Shown: one piece after another, positions 8,308 to 16,647 of the stretch | How the letters are laid out: each line of letters begins with the position of its first letter | Numbering within the stretch: position 1 is the stretch's first letter | Source of the DNA: Amycolatopsis nigrescens CSC17Ta-90 | Lineage (GTDB): Bacteria; Actinomycetota; Actinomycetes; Mycobacteriales; Pseudonocardiaceae | Direction of reading: 5' to 3' | Assembly: GCF_000384315.1 (NCBI RefSeq) | Contig: NZ_ARVW01000001.1 | Span: 8,663,001 to 8,727,000, forward strand | DNA: 64,000 nt | Translations under genes and position numbers: made by a program | Notes under the pieces: model-generated | What the model saw: only the letters and a program-made list of their open reading frames with translations | Database searches by the model: none | Told to the model about the DNA's origin: nothing

Positions 8308-9027
8308 ATGCCAGTCGATCCGAAACAACGCCGCGCGGCCAGGCACGCTCAGCCCCCTGCCCCGCCGGCGCAGCAGACGAGCCGGAAAACGCCGATCACC
8401 GTCGAAAGGATCACCGACGCGGCACGCGAGGTCGTCGCCACCGAGGGCTATGACGCCCTGACGATGCGCAGTGTCGCCGGCGTACTCGGCACCGGGCCCG
8501 CCTCGCTCTACGCCCACGTGGTCAACAAGGCCGACCTCGACGAGCTGCTTATCGGACGGCTGTGCGCCGAGCTCGTACTACCCGAGCCCGACCCCTCGGT
8601 CTGGCGGGAGCAGATCCGCGGCGTGTGCGCCCAGCTGCGCGACCAGTACCTGAAATACCCCGGAATCTCCCGCGCCGCACTCGCCATGGCCCCCACCGAT
8701 CTGGAGATCATGCGCGTCAGCGAGGGAATGCTGGCGATCCTGCTCGCCGGTGACATCGCCCCGCAGGCCGCCGCCTGGGGCATCGACGCCCTCATGCTGT
8801 ACGTCGCCTCCTACTGCCTCGAGACCTCGATCAGGCACCAGCGAGCGGCACGGGACGACATCGCCTGGGTCGTCGACCGCGACGAACTGCTGCGCCGGTT
8901 CACCGCCCTGCCCGCCGAGACCTTCCCCCACACCATCCGCCACGCCAACGAACTCACCGCAGGCGAAGGCCACGAGCGGTTCGACTTCACCCTCGCCCTG
9001 ATGATCGACGGCCTCGCACATCGCTAG
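8308..9027 (+). CDS. TetR-family repressor with TetR_C-type ligand domain
   Basis: This protein has 239 residues from the ATG at 8308. A Pro-rich leader of about 30 residues precedes the HTH domain ITVERITDAAREVVATEGYDALTMRSVAGVLGTGPASLYAHV (residues about 34-75, shown to mark position in parts: ITDAAREVVATEGYDAL, then GTGPASLYAHVVNK). The C-terminal helical domain resembles the tetracycline-repressor C-terminal family. It lies divergent from the monooxygenase operon with a triple dyad between them, so it probably represses that operon until an aromatic or antibiotic-like ligand binds. Confidence 0.9.
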   Translation: MPVDPKQRRAARHAQPPAPPAQQTSRKTPITVERITDAAREVVATEGYDALTMRSVAGVLGTGPASLYAHVVNKADLDELLIGRLCAELVLPEPDPSVWREQIRGVCAQLRDQYLKYPGISRAALAMAPTDLEIMRVSEGMLAILLAGDIAPQAAAWGIDALMLYVASYCLETSIRHQRAARDDIAWVVDRDELLRRFTALPAETFPHTIRHANELTAGEGHERFDFTLALMIDGLAHR

Positions 9028-9035
9028 CGCGGTGC

Positions 9036-9080
9036 GCGGTCGCCCGGCACCCCCAGGTCTGGGGATTTCCGGGCGACCGC
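9036..9080. terminator. Stem-loop terminator after the TetR gene
   Basis: A perfect 12-base inverted repeat (GCGGTCGCCCGG / CCGGGCGACCGC) encloses a 21-base loop that contains a second small stem, CCCC..GGGG. It starts nine bases after the TetR stop. There is no T-tract, as is usual in actinobacteria. Confidence 0.7.
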
Positions 9081-9127
9081 CGCCGGAGCACAGTCGAGGC
9101 GGTCACGACATCGGCGAAAGGCAGGGC

Positions 9128-10579
9128 GTGGAACCGCACGAGTACACCCGGTACGACGCGATCGGACTCCGCGAGCTGATCGTCGCCGGAGAGGTCACCG
9201 CCGCCGAGGTCGAAGCCGCCGCACGGCAGGCCCTCGCGGTGGCGGACAAGGCGGTGAACGGCCTGGCGATGCCGGTGTTCTCACCGGCGCTCGAGCACGC
9301 CGGCGACGGGCCGTTGACCGGGGTGCCGTTCTTGATCAAGGACAGCGGACCGATCGCGCAGGGAGTGCCGTTCTTCATCGGCAGCCGAAGCCTCGGCGAC
9401 GGTGTGATCGCATCGCACGACCACGACCTGATGAAGCGGTTCCGCGCCGCCGGTCTGGTCACCCTGGGCCTGACCACCACACCGGAGATGGGGCTCAGCT
9501 TCTCCACCGAAGCGGTCAAGCACGGGCCGACCCGCAATCCGTGGAATCCGGAACGGGGCGTGGGCGGTTCCAGCGGCGGCGCCGCGGCCCTGGTCGCGGC
9601 CGGCGCGGTGCCCGTCGCACACGGCAACGACTCGGCCGGCTCAATCCGGATCCCCGCGTCCTGTTGCGGGCTGGTCGGTCTCAAGCCGAGCCGGGGACGA
9701 ACCCCCTGCGGACCCGACACCGGCGACGCCGCGTTCGGCGCGGCCTACGAGTTCGGACTGACCCGTACCGTCCGCGACAGCGCCCACCTGCTCGACGCGG
9801 TGGCCGGACCCGGCGTCGGCGACAAATACACCGCGCCGCCGCCACACCGCCGCTTCGCCGACGAACTGGGGGCCGACCCCGGCCGGCTGCGGGTGGCCGT
9901 GACCACCCGGGCCTGGTCGGGAGTGGCGGTGGATCCGGAGGTGGCCGCCGCGGCGGTCATGGCCGGCCGCGTCCTGGAGGGGATGGGCCACACCGTGGCC
10001 GAACAGAGCCCGGCCGTCGACTGGGACGCCGTGCTGCGGGCCGCCATGGCCGAGGCGACCGCCATCGCCGCCCCGTTCCTGACCGCGCCACGGCCTCCGG
10101 ATCCGGCCGGGCTCGAAGCCGTCTCCCGGCAGATCCTCAAGGAGGTGACCGAACTCAGCGCGCTCGAGCTGATGGCGATGCTCGACGCGCACAACCGGGT
10201 GAGCCGGTCGGTGGGCGCGTTCTTCACCACCCACGACCTGCTGGTCACCCCGACGCTGGGGCAACTCCCCGCGCCGCACGGCACCCTGCGCTACGACGAC
10301 CCCGGCCACACCACGCGAAGCTGGCTGGAGTCGCTGTTCGCCTACGGCCCGTTCACCGTGGTGTTCAACATTTCCGGACAGCCCGCGATCAGCCTGCCGC
10401 TGGGCCAGAGCCAGAGCGGGCTGCCGATCGGGGTGCAACTCGTCGCCCCCTACGGCCGCGAGGACCTGCTGTTCCGGATCGCCGCGCAACTCGAACAGGC
10501 CATGCCGTGGGCACAGCGGCAGCCGATGACCGACGGGGTCAGCGTTCGTGACGCTGGCCTTCGGCGAGCTGGCCGGTGA
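9128..10579 (+). CDS. Amidase (amidase signature family)
   Basis: This protein has 483 residues from the GTG at 9128, placed eight bases after GAAAGGCAG; an earlier in-frame start at 9032 lacks a ribosome site and lies in the terminator region. The Ser-cisSer-Lys triad of amidase-signature enzymes is complete: Lys in PFLIKDSGP, cis-Ser in [11 protein letters not shown] and nucleophile Ser in [27 protein letters not shown] follows as expected. The C-terminal pattern [27 protein letters not shown] resembles 6-aminohexanoate-cyclic-dimer hydrolases. It hydrolyses an amide bond in the cytoplasm; the substrate is not known. Confidence 0.93.
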   Translation: MEPHEYTRYDAIGLRELIVAGEVTAAEVEAAARQALAVADKAVNGLAMPVFSPALEHAGDGPLTGVPFLIKDSGPIAQGVPFFIGSRSLGDGVIASHDHDLMKRFRAAGLVTLGLTTTPEMGLSFSTEAVKHGPTRNPWNPERGVGGSSGGAAALVAAGAVPVAHGNDSAGSIRIPASCCGLVGLKPSRGRTPCGPDTGDAAFGAAYEFGLTRTVRDSAHLLDAVAGPGVGDKYTAPPPHRRFADELGADPGRLRVAVTTRAWSGVAVDPEVAAAAVMAGRVLEGMGHTVAEQSPAVDWDAVLRAAMAEATAIAAPFLTAPRPPDPAGLEAVSRQILKEVTELSALELMAMLDAHNRVSRSVGAFFTTHDLLVTPTLGQLPAPHGTLRYDDPGHTTRSWLESLFAYGPFTVVFNISGQPAISLPLGQSQSGLPIGVQLVAPYGREDLLFRIAAQLEQAMPWAQRQPMTDGVSVRDAGLRRAGR

Positions 10580-10590
10580 CCTTATTCCCG

Positions 10591-10718
10591 CCGGGCGAGT
10601 CGAACGCGGAACTCGCGGCGCGCGAACGTGGGACTCGCGGCGCCGGAAGGTGGGACTCGCGCGAGTTCTGCGTTCGCGCCGGGCGAGTCGAACGTTGGGA
10701 GTCGGCGAGTTCCACTGG
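10591..10718. repeat. Intergenic CGAGTyyyACGTTCG-type repeat cluster
   Basis: Between the convergent amidase and MarR genes stand about five diverged copies of a unit, seen as GGCGAGTCGAACGCGG, CGCGAACGTGGGACTCGC and GGAAGGTGGGACTCGC on one strand, and as GCGAGTTCTGCGTTCG and GGCGAGTCGAACGTTG on the other. The same 14-base core AACGTGGGACTCGC recurs in the array at 58319-58479. Copies in opposite orientation could fold into a cruciform or RNA hairpin between the two gene ends. Confidence 0.75.
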
Positions 10719-10737
10719 AAGGCAAGAAGCAACGTCT

Positions 10738-11217
10738 CTATTTCGACTCCGACGGCGTGGTTCGCAGCCGGGCGAGTTCGGTGGCGGTGTTGTCGCGGAC
10801 GTGGTGGATAAAGCGCAGCACCGTGGCGAGTTCGACATCGGTGAAGTCGGCGAGGTCGGTAAGGGTGCAGGCGGCCAGCCCGGTGTAATAGGCGCGGACG
10901 CGCTGAATGCCTTCGGCGGTGGGCTCGATGAGCACCCGACGCCGGTCGCCGGGATCGCGGACTCGTTCGATGCAGCCGGCCGCGTCGAGCCGATCGATCA
11001 TGCGCGACACCGAGCCCGACGTCAGCCCGACGTGCTTGGCCAATGCGGCCGCGGTGGCGGGCCCGTGGTGGTTCAGCGCGTGCAGGCAGTCCAGATCGCT
11101 GAGCGTCACCTCCATCCGCTTGGCGACCTCGGCGTTGAGCTGGGAGGTGACGTTCCCCCAGTCCGGCAGTGCCGCCAGTACCTGCTCGGCCGCCGTGGTC
11201 GGGTCCTTGTCGGCCAT
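10738..11217 (-). CDS. MarR-family transcriptional regulator
   Basis: This protein has 159 residues from the ATG at 11217, with AGAGGA nine bases upstream. The winged-helix pattern is standard: LSDLDCLHALNHHGPATAAALAKHVGLTSGSVSRMIDRL, followed by the wing RVRDPGDRRRVLIEPT (both in the middle third). It lies divergent from the glycosyltransferase, and paired dyads stand in the gap. It probably represses itself and the glycosyltransferase. Confidence 0.93.
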   Translation of the reverse strand: MADKDPTTAAEQVLAALPDWGNVTSQLNAEVAKRMEVTLSDLDCLHALNHHGPATAAALAKHVGLTSGSVSRMIDRLDAAGCIERVRDPGDRRRVLIEPTAEGIQRVRAYYTGLAACTLTDLADFTDVELATVLRFIHHVRDNTATELARLRTTPSESK

Positions 11218-11264
11218 CGCGCTGTGTCCTCTCGGTCTCCGGCTTGCAGTTCTCACGCTACCAC

Positions 11265-11303
11265 CAGTAACCTTCGTGGCACAGTTACTGCGTCGCGCAG
11301 TAA
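11265..11303. promoter_or_regulatory. MarR operators: GTTACTG/CAGTAAC dyads
   Basis: TTACTGCG-TCG-CGCAGTAA (11285-11303) is a perfect 8-3-8 inverted repeat. CAGTAAC (11265) and GTTACTG (11284) make a second perfect pair that shares its right half with the first. They lie between the divergent MarR and glycosyltransferase starts, 35 bases before the latter. Confidence 0.75.
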
Positions 11304-11337
11304 TCGTGCCGCACGACTACTGAGGGGAGTGCAGAAA

Positions 11338-13530
11338 ATGGGTGTGTTGCTGTCGACCATCGGGTCGCGGGGTGAAGCCCAGCCGGTGGCCGCACTGGCG
11401 CTGCAGTTGCAGGCGCTCGGCCAGGACGTCCACGTGTGCGTTTCCCCCGATTTCCGCGACTGGATCGAGGATTTGGGGATACCGGCGACGCCCATCGGAC
11501 CGCGGATGCGCCCGACGTCGGCGCCCAGCGCACCGGAGAGGTGGGACCTGTCCTCCCCCGAGGGCCGTCGTCGGGCTGCGGAGGACGCCGTGGCCGCGCA
11601 GTTCGCCACGCTTCCGGAGGCCGCCAAGGGGCGCGATGTCCTGGTGGGGTGCGGAGCCGTGCAGGTCGCCGCCCGCTCGGTGGCCGAACTGCTGGGCATC
11701 GGATACGTGCACGCCGAATTCTGCCCGGCCGCCCTGCCGTCCCCGCATCACGCGCCGGCCCCGTGGCCGGGCTGGTCGCAGGGCGAGACGGCCGGCAACG
11801 GTGAGCTGTGGGCAGCGGATGCGCGGCGCTGGAACGAAACCTGGGGCGCCTCCCTCAACGCCCACCGCGGCGCGGCCGGGCTGGCCCCGGTCGAAGATGT
11901 GCGGGGGCACGTCCTCACCGACCGGCCATGGCTGGCCGCCGACCCCACGCTCGGGCACTGGCCAGGGGCCGACGACCTGCACGTGATCCAGACCGGCGCG
12001 TGGATCTTGCCGGATGACCGCCCGCTCTCCGCGGAACTGGAGTCCTTCCTCGCCGCCGGTGAACCGCCCGTCTACTTCGGCCTCGGCAGCTACTCCGGCG
12101 CCCCCGGGGAGGACGTCAGCCAGGTGATGCTCACCGCGGCCCGCGCGGCCGGACGCCGCGCGATCATCTCCCGCGGGTGGGCCGAGCTAGCACCGGCGGA
12201 CGAGGCACCCGACTGCCTGGTGCTCGGAGAGACCAACCACCAGGCGCTTTTCCGCCGGGTCGCCGCCGTCGTGCACCACGGCGGCGCGGGCACCACCACC
12301 GCGGCCGCCATGGCCGGAGTGCCACAGGTCGTGCTTCCCCAGCAGTACGACCAGCACTACTGGACCGGGCGCGTCGACCACCTCGGGATCGGGGTCGCGC
12401 ACCCGCGCGGCCTGCCGACGGCCGGCTCGCTGACCCGCGCACTCGGCCAAGCCCTGGAACCCGGCATCGCCGACCGCGCCCGCACCCTCGCCACCGCGGT
12501 ACGAACCGACGGCCGATGGACCGCCGCACAACACCTGAAGCCCGGAACGCACCATCTTCCATCCGGAGATCCACCGTGCGGACGCCGACTAGGCTGGTCC
12601 GGTGTTCGACTCGCCCGACTTCGATCTCGCCCCGTACGCGGAGTCCGGCAGGCCGGTGTCCGTGCGGCGTACCTACTGCAGCTGGCAGGACGCGGGCTGG
12701 CGGTCGCTGCTCGTGCAGTGCTTCGACCACGCACCCGAGGCCGAGCACCTTCCGCTGCCCGGAGTGGCCGACCTGCATCTCGTGCTCTGCGTAGCCGGGG
12801 ACGTTGTCATGCGGACGCACGCCGACGGGAAACCGGTCCGGCGGCGCTGGGTTCCCGGCACTCTGGATCTCGTGGTTCCCGGCCGGGCGACCGTGCGCGA
12901 CTACCGGGCGGCGGCCGCGCTGCGCACCATCCAGGTGCACATTCCGTCGGCGACCGTCGACAGGGCCGCAGCTCAGCTGGGCGATCCGGAGCCGGACTTC
13001 GAAGCGCTCTCGGCCGCGATGAGCGCGGGCGATCCGGTGGTCGAGCAGCTCGTCCGCGCACTGCCCACCATCGACGGCGCGAACGACCTGTACGCGGAGT
13101 CCGCCGCGGCGTTCCTCGCGACGCACCTGCTGACCCGGGGCCGGCACGAACGCCCGCGGGGTGCCGAGCACGCGGCGGTCCGCTCGGCCGTGGCCGTCAT
13201 GCGGGACCGGCTGAGCGAGCCGCTGACGCTGGCCGACATCGCTGCCGAGGTGCATCTGAGCGTGTACCACTTCATCCGCGTCTTCCGGGCGGCGACCGGC
13301 GAAACACCCCACCGGTTCCTCACCCGGCTGCGGATCGAGCAGGCGCAGCGGCTGCTCGCCGGCGGCACCCTCACCATCGCGCAGATCGCCGAGCGTTGCG
13401 GTTTCGCCAGTCCTGGGGCGCTGTCGTCGGCCTTCCTGAGCCAGGTCGGCGTCCGGCCGTCGGTGTACCGCAAGATCTGATCGATGATCGGCAATCCAGC
13501 GCATGTCGCGGGACCGCCCACGTCGCCTAG
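11338..13530 (+). CDS. UGT-type glycosyltransferase whose frame runs on through the next gene
   Basis: The ATG at 11338 has GAGGGGA ten bases upstream. The first 400 residues (to about 12540) are a GT1/MGT-type glycosyltransferase: MGVLLSTIGSRGEAQPVAAL (GxRGE donor loop) and the UDP-sugar signature HHGGAGTTTAAAMAGVPQVV followed by LPQQYDQHYW. Homologues end near this point. Here no stop occurs in frame until 13530, so the frame covers all of the AraC gene and adds about 330 Arg-rich residues that look like an out-of-frame shadow. A lost stop or a small indel near 12540-12600 is the simplest reading; a TGA and a TAG lie just out of frame there. It is probably controlled by the divergent MarR protein and may inactivate an antibiotic by glycosylation, as family relatives do. 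Confidence 0.75.
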   Translation: MGVLLSTIGSRGEAQPVAALALQLQALGQDVHVCVSPDFRDWIEDLGIPATPIGPRMRPTSAPSAPERWDLSSPEGRRRAAEDAVAAQFATLPEAAKGRDVLVGCGAVQVAARSVAELLGIGYVHAEFCPAALPSPHHAPAPWPGWSQGETAGNGELWAADARRWNETWGASLNAHRGAAGLAPVEDVRGHVLTDRPWLAADPTLGHWPGADDLHVIQTGAWILPDDRPLSAELESFLAAGEPPVYFGLGSYSGAPGEDVSQVMLTAARAAGRRAIISRGWAELAPADEAPDCLVLGETNHQALFRRVAAVVHHGGAGTTTAAAMAGVPQVVLPQQYDQHYWTGRVDHLGIGVAHPRGLPTAGSLTRALGQALEPGIADRARTLATAVRTDGRWTAAQHLKPGTHHLPSGDPPCGRRLGWSGVRLARLRSRPVRGVRQAGVRAAYLLQLAGRGLAVAARAVLRPRTRGRAPSAARSGRPASRALRSRGRCHADARRRETGPAALGSRHSGSRGSRPGDRARLPGGGRAAHHPGAHSVGDRRQGRSSAGRSGAGLRSALGRDERGRSGGRAARPRTAHHRRRERPVRGVRRGVPRDAPADPGPARTPAGCRARGGPLGRGRHAGPAERAADAGRHRCRGASERVPLHPRLPGGDRRNTPPVPHPAADRAGAAAARRRHPHHRADRRALRFRQSWGAVVGLPEPGRRPAVGVPQDLIDDRQSSACRGTAHVA
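12602..13480 (+). CDS. AraC-family regulator with cupin-like N-terminal domain
   Basis: This protein has 292 residues from the GTG at 12602. Residues about 20-160 form a beta-rich sensing domain (AraC-type cupin). The C-terminal 100 residues hold two HTH motifs: PLTLADIAAEVHLSVYHFIR and LTIAQIAERCGFASPGALSS, ending in VGVRPSVYRKI as in typical AraC/XylS proteins. It lies in a different frame from the overrunning glycosyltransferase and has its own normal composition, so it is the real gene here. It may regulate the adjacent polyketide-cyclase-fold gene. Confidence 0.9.
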   Translation: MFDSPDFDLAPYAESGRPVSVRRTYCSWQDAGWRSLLVQCFDHAPEAEHLPLPGVADLHLVLCVAGDVVMRTHADGKPVRRRWVPGTLDLVVPGRATVRDYRAAAALRTIQVHIPSATVDRAAAQLGDPEPDFEALSAAMSAGDPVVEQLVRALPTIDGANDLYAESAAAFLATHLLTRGRHERPRGAEHAAVRSAVAVMRDRLSEPLTLADIAAEVHLSVYHFIRVFRAATGETPHRFLTRLRIEQAQRLLAGGTLTIAQIAERCGFASPGALSSAFLSQVGVRPSVYRKI

Positions 13531-13566
13531 TTTCGGGCGGTGGTGGCGACGAAAGGATTTCAGATC

Positions 13567-14013
13567 ATGCGGAGCTATGCCGCGACGGCGACCTCGACCG
13601 CACCGCCGGCCATCGTCTGGCGCCTGCTCGTCGACGCGCGCACCTGGCCGGTCTGGTCGGCTGTCGACAGTCTGGACACCGAGCGTTCCAGCGGGCTCGA
13701 CCCGGACGGCCGGGATCCGGTCGGCGCGGTCCGCGCGTTCCGCACCGGGCGGACGGTGACCGGCGAGCGGCTGACCGGACTCGACGAAGAGAAACGCCTG
13801 ACCTACGAGGACGCCTTCAACCGGGCCATCCGCGACTACCAGGCGGTCGTCGACCTGAGGCCAACGCCCGACGGGGGCACGGTCATTCACTGGCACGGCA
13901 CCTATTCCGCCCGCTGGGGAATGGGCTGGCTGATGCAGGGCGTCATGCAGCGTGTCATGCAGCAGATGGCGGACGGCCTGGCCGCCCACGCGGCGCAGCA
14001 ACGGAAACCCTGA
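13567..14013 (+). CDS. SRPBCC (polyketide cyclase/START-fold) protein
   Basis: This protein has 148 residues from the ATG at 13567; GAAAGGAT is nine bases upstream, while the GTG at 13540 lacks one. The SRPBCC helix-grip pattern is visible: TSTAPPAIVWRLLVDARTWPVWSAVD at the start, GTVIHWHGTYSARWG in the sheet, and a long C-terminal helix GWLMQGVMQRVMQQMADGLA. It probably binds a small hydrophobic ligand. It follows the AraC gene by 86 bases on the same strand. Confidence 0.85.
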   Translation: MRSYAATATSTAPPAIVWRLLVDARTWPVWSAVDSLDTERSSGLDPDGRDPVGAVRAFRTGRTVTGERLTGLDEEKRLTYEDAFNRAIRDYQAVVDLRPTPDGGTVIHWHGTYSARWGMGWLMQGVMQRVMQQMADGLAAHAAQQRKP

Positions 14014-14030
14014 CGCGGACCGGCGTGGTG

Positions 14031-14411
14031 TCAGCGACCGGGGCCGGGAGGGCTGTCCTTCCCGGCCCGGCCGGACGGCCGGTGGATCACCCAGTGCAGC
14101 CCGAGCAGCAGCATCCCGATGCCGAGCAGAACCCACCACGAACCCCAGGCGGGGATCATGATGGCGGCACCGATCAGCACGAACAGCCAGCCGGCCTCAC
14201 CGAACTCGGTGGCCCGCCGGTCACGAGTTTCCACCTGGTGCCGCAGCTTCTCCGTGTCCTGGCTGATCTTTCGCCGAAGACGCCGGTACTCCGCGGTTTT
14301 CGGGTCCAGCGACCTCAGCAGAGCCCGGTCCCGTTCGAGCTGCGCACGCAGCTCGGTGGGGTTCGGCGGGTCCGGCTCGGCGCTGATGGTGGTCTTCCTC
14401 CGCAGTCCCAT
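14031..14411 (-). CDS. Small membrane protein with two C-terminal transmembrane helices
   Basis: This 126-residue protein has a charged, probably coiled-coil N-terminus (residues about 20-70, LRAQLERDRALLRSLDP). Two hydrophobic helices follow, AGWLFVLIGAAIMIPAW and WWVLLGIGMLLLGLHWVI. It has no recognised domain. It converges with the SRPBCC gene and is separated from the SDR gene by about 60 bases. Confidence 0.6.
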   Translation of the reverse strand: MGLRRKTTISAEPDPPNPTELRAQLERDRALLRSLDPKTAEYRRLRRKISQDTEKLRHQVETRDRRATEFGEAGWLFVLIGAAIMIPAWGSWWVLLGIGMLLLGLHWVIHRPSGRAGKDSPPGPGR

Positions 14412-14473
14412 GGCGAACGATCTCGACCATTATGCGCCGAGCCGGCCGAAGCGGGCGAACTTGTTCGAAGAGG

Positions 14474-15304
14474 TCAGCGCCCGTTGTCCTGTTTGGTCGA
14501 GCTGGTCGCCAGCCGGTCGAACTCGCGGTCCGGCAGCGTCCTGTTGAGCTCCAGCAGCTTGTCGGCGAGCCAGCCGACGGCGTACCGGGTGTCCGGGCGG
14601 TCGGACTCGATGGCGTGTCGGATGGCCTCCACCACGACGGCCGGGTCGGAGCCTTCGCTGAGCCCGGTTTCGCCGCGCCGCGCCATGGCTTCGGCCATCT
14701 CCCGGTAGGCCCCGCCGCCGGAGATCTCCCTGAGCTGCGCGGCCGTCTGGTCTTCGAACTCGGTCCTGATGATGCCGGGCTGGATGATCACGACGTCGAT
14801 GCCGAACGGCTCGACCTCCATCCGGAGCGTGTCGGAGAAGGCTTCGAGCGCGTGCTTGGACGCGTAGTACCAGGCGCCGAGCGGCAACGCGATCTCGCCG
14901 CCGATGGACGAGACGTTCACGATCGTGCCGGCGGACTGCGCGCGCATCGCGGGCAGCACGAGCTGGACCAGCCTGGCCGGCGCGAGGAGGTTGACCTCGA
15001 GCTGGTCCCGCGCACGGTCCAGCGGCACGTCCTCGATGGCGCCGTGCAGGACGGTGCCGGCATTGTTGACCAGTACGTCGATCCGCTGCTGCTCGTCGAG
15101 GACGGTGGCGACCGCGCCGGCCAGCTCGTCCTCGTCGCGCGCGTCCATCTTCAGTGGGTGGCCGCCCGCGGCGCGGAGGTCGTCCATCTGGTGCACCCGC
15201 CGCGCGGCGCCGTACACCGTGTGGCCGGCGCGCAGGAGCTCCAGCGCGGTGGCGTGGCCGATCCCCGATGACGCCCCGGTCACCAGGCACACCTTCGTTG
15301 TCAC
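14474..15304 (-). CDS. Short-chain dehydrogenase/reductase
   Basis: This protein has 276 residues from the GTG at 15304, with GGGAAAGG ten bases upstream. It is a classical SDR: NAD(P) motif VTGASSGIGHATALELL, basic AARRVHQM suggesting NADPH, NNAGTVLHG, catalytic Ser in NVSSIGGEIA and YxxxK in WYYASKHALEAF. It starts seven bases after the P450 stop, so the two form an operon and may act on the same substrate. Confidence 0.93.
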   Translation of the reverse strand: MTTKVCLVTGASSGIGHATALELLRAGHTVYGAARRVHQMDDLRAAGGHPLKMDARDEDELAGAVATVLDEQQRIDVLVNNAGTVLHGAIEDVPLDRARDQLEVNLLAPARLVQLVLPAMRAQSAGTIVNVSSIGGEIALPLGAWYYASKHALEAFSDTLRMEVEPFGIDVVIIQPGIIRTEFEDQTAAQLREISGGGAYREMAEAMARRGETGLSEGSDPAVVVEAIRHAIESDRPDTRYAVGWLADKLLELNRTLPDREFDRLATSSTKQDNGR

Positions 15305-15311
15305 AGCCGTC

Positions 15312-16493
15312 TTACCTTTCCCAGGCGACGGGCAGCTCGTGCACGCCGTAGATGAGCATGTCGGTGCGCATGGCCACGTCCCCGGCAGGCGCCGCGAGGC
15401 GCAGCTCCGGGAACCTGGTGACCAGCGCGGGAAGCACCACCTGCAGCTCCACGCGCGCGAGCTGCTGGCCGAGGCACTGGTGGACGCCGTGCCCGAAGGC
15501 CACGTGCCCGGCGGTCGAGCGGAGCAGGTCGAGGGTGTCCGGATCGACGAACTGCGCGGGGTCGCGGTTGGCCTCGGGGACCGAGACGGTGACCGTCTCA
15601 CCGGCCTTGATCCGCTCCCCGTGCAGCTCGACGTCCTCCAGCGCGGTGCGCACCGTGAACGGGATGATGCCCAGGTAGCGCAGCAGCTCCTCGACCGCGT
15701 GCTCGGCGATGCCGGGATCGGCGCGCAGCGCGGCGAGCTGATCGGGATGGGTGAGCAGGGCGAAGGCGCTCAGCGCGAGCATGTTGGCCGTGGTGTCCAG
15801 GCCGGCGCCCAGCAGCACGAAGCCGATGTTGACCAGTTCCTCGTCGCTGAGATCGCTGGCGGTGAGGCCGCTGAGCAGGTCGTCGGCGGGTTCGGCGCGC
15901 TTGGCCGCGACCAGCTCGCCGATGGCCTCGTGCATCGCCGTGTAGGCCGACGCCCGCTGCTCCGGTGAAGCGTCCAGGCGGAACAGGTCCAGCGCATACC
16001 CCTGGAAGCGGGCCCTGTCCGCGTGCGGCACGCCGAGCAGCTCGCAGATCATCTGCGCGGGGATCGGCTGCGCCAGTACCCGCACCAGGTCCACCGGGTC
16101 GCCGTGTTCCTCCATCGCGTCCAGGTGTTCGGCCGTGAGGTCTTCGATGTGCCGGGTGAGCCGGCGCATCCGGCGGACGGTGAACTGGCCGGTGAGCAGC
16201 CGGCGGTAGCGGGTGTGCCGCGGCGGGTCCATGGCGCTGAACAATCCGGGCGGCGCGGGCTGGTCGCTGCCGGGGGCGCCGGGAATCGGCAGGTGCTGCA
16301 GCTCGGACCGGATGCTGAACCGCGGATCGGCCAGCACCTCGCGCACCAGGGCGTGGCTGGTCACCAGCCATCCCAGATGCCCGTCCGGGTAGCTCAGCCG
16401 GCTCAGCGGGCACCGCTCGCGCAGTTCGGCCAGCCCCTCGGGCGGGTCGAACGGCCGGTCGGCCGGGCGCGTGGTCGGCAGTGCTGACGTCAT
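15312..16493 (-). CDS. Cytochrome P450
   Basis: This protein has 393 residues from the ATG at 16493, with AGGAAGGAG close upstream. It is a bacterial class I P450: I-helix LLGAGLDTTANMLAL, K-helix ExxR in EELLRYLG, and haem loop FGHGVHQCLGQQLAR with the Cys ligand near residue 340. It uses ferredoxin-delivered electrons; an orphan [3Fe-4S] ferredoxin is at 58081, but no reductase is nearby. It is cotranscribed with the SDR gene and divergent from the IS30-HTH/MarR hybrid regulator. Confidence 0.95.
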   Translation of the reverse strand: MTSALPTTRPADRPFDPPEGLAELRERCPLSRLSYPDGHLGWLVTSHALVREVLADPRFSIRSELQHLPIPGAPGSDQPAPPGLFSAMDPPRHTRYRRLLTGQFTVRRMRRLTRHIEDLTAEHLDAMEEHGDPVDLVRVLAQPIPAQMICELLGVPHADRARFQGYALDLFRLDASPEQRASAYTAMHEAIGELVAAKRAEPADDLLSGLTASDLSDEELVNIGFVLLGAGLDTTANMLALSAFALLTHPDQLAALRADPGIAEHAVEELLRYLGIIPFTVRTALEDVELHGERIKAGETVTVSVPEANRDPAQFVDPDTLDLLRSTAGHVAFGHGVHQCLGQQLARVELQVVLPALVTRFPELRLAAPAGDVAMRTDMLIYGVHELPVAWER

Positions 16494-16600
16494 GTCGGTC
16501 TCCTTCCTTCTTCGTTCGCGACACACGAAACACTAGGACCGCTTTTCACCGAACTGCCACCGCAGATAACGACTTCACCTGGTAGAAGCGCTATGATCGA

Positions 16601-16632
16601 TGCAATGACCTTGCAAGTGAATGCACTGACCT
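16601..16632. promoter_or_regulatory. Direct repeat TGCAmTGACCT, 21-base period
   Basis: TGCAATGACCT (16601-16611) and TGCACTGACCT (16622-16632) are direct repeats two helical turns apart. They lie just before the regulator start in the P450/regulator divergent gap, and a half match TTGCAAGTG stands between them. This is a plausible operator for the adjacent regulator. Confidence 0.5.
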
Positions 16633-16647
16633 GAAACGGAGGGAAGG

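Noticed and set aside
12602..13530. Functional C-terminal domain of the glycosyltransferase
   Set aside because: The composition is that of an out-of-frame shadow of the AraC gene, which has full homology in its own frame.
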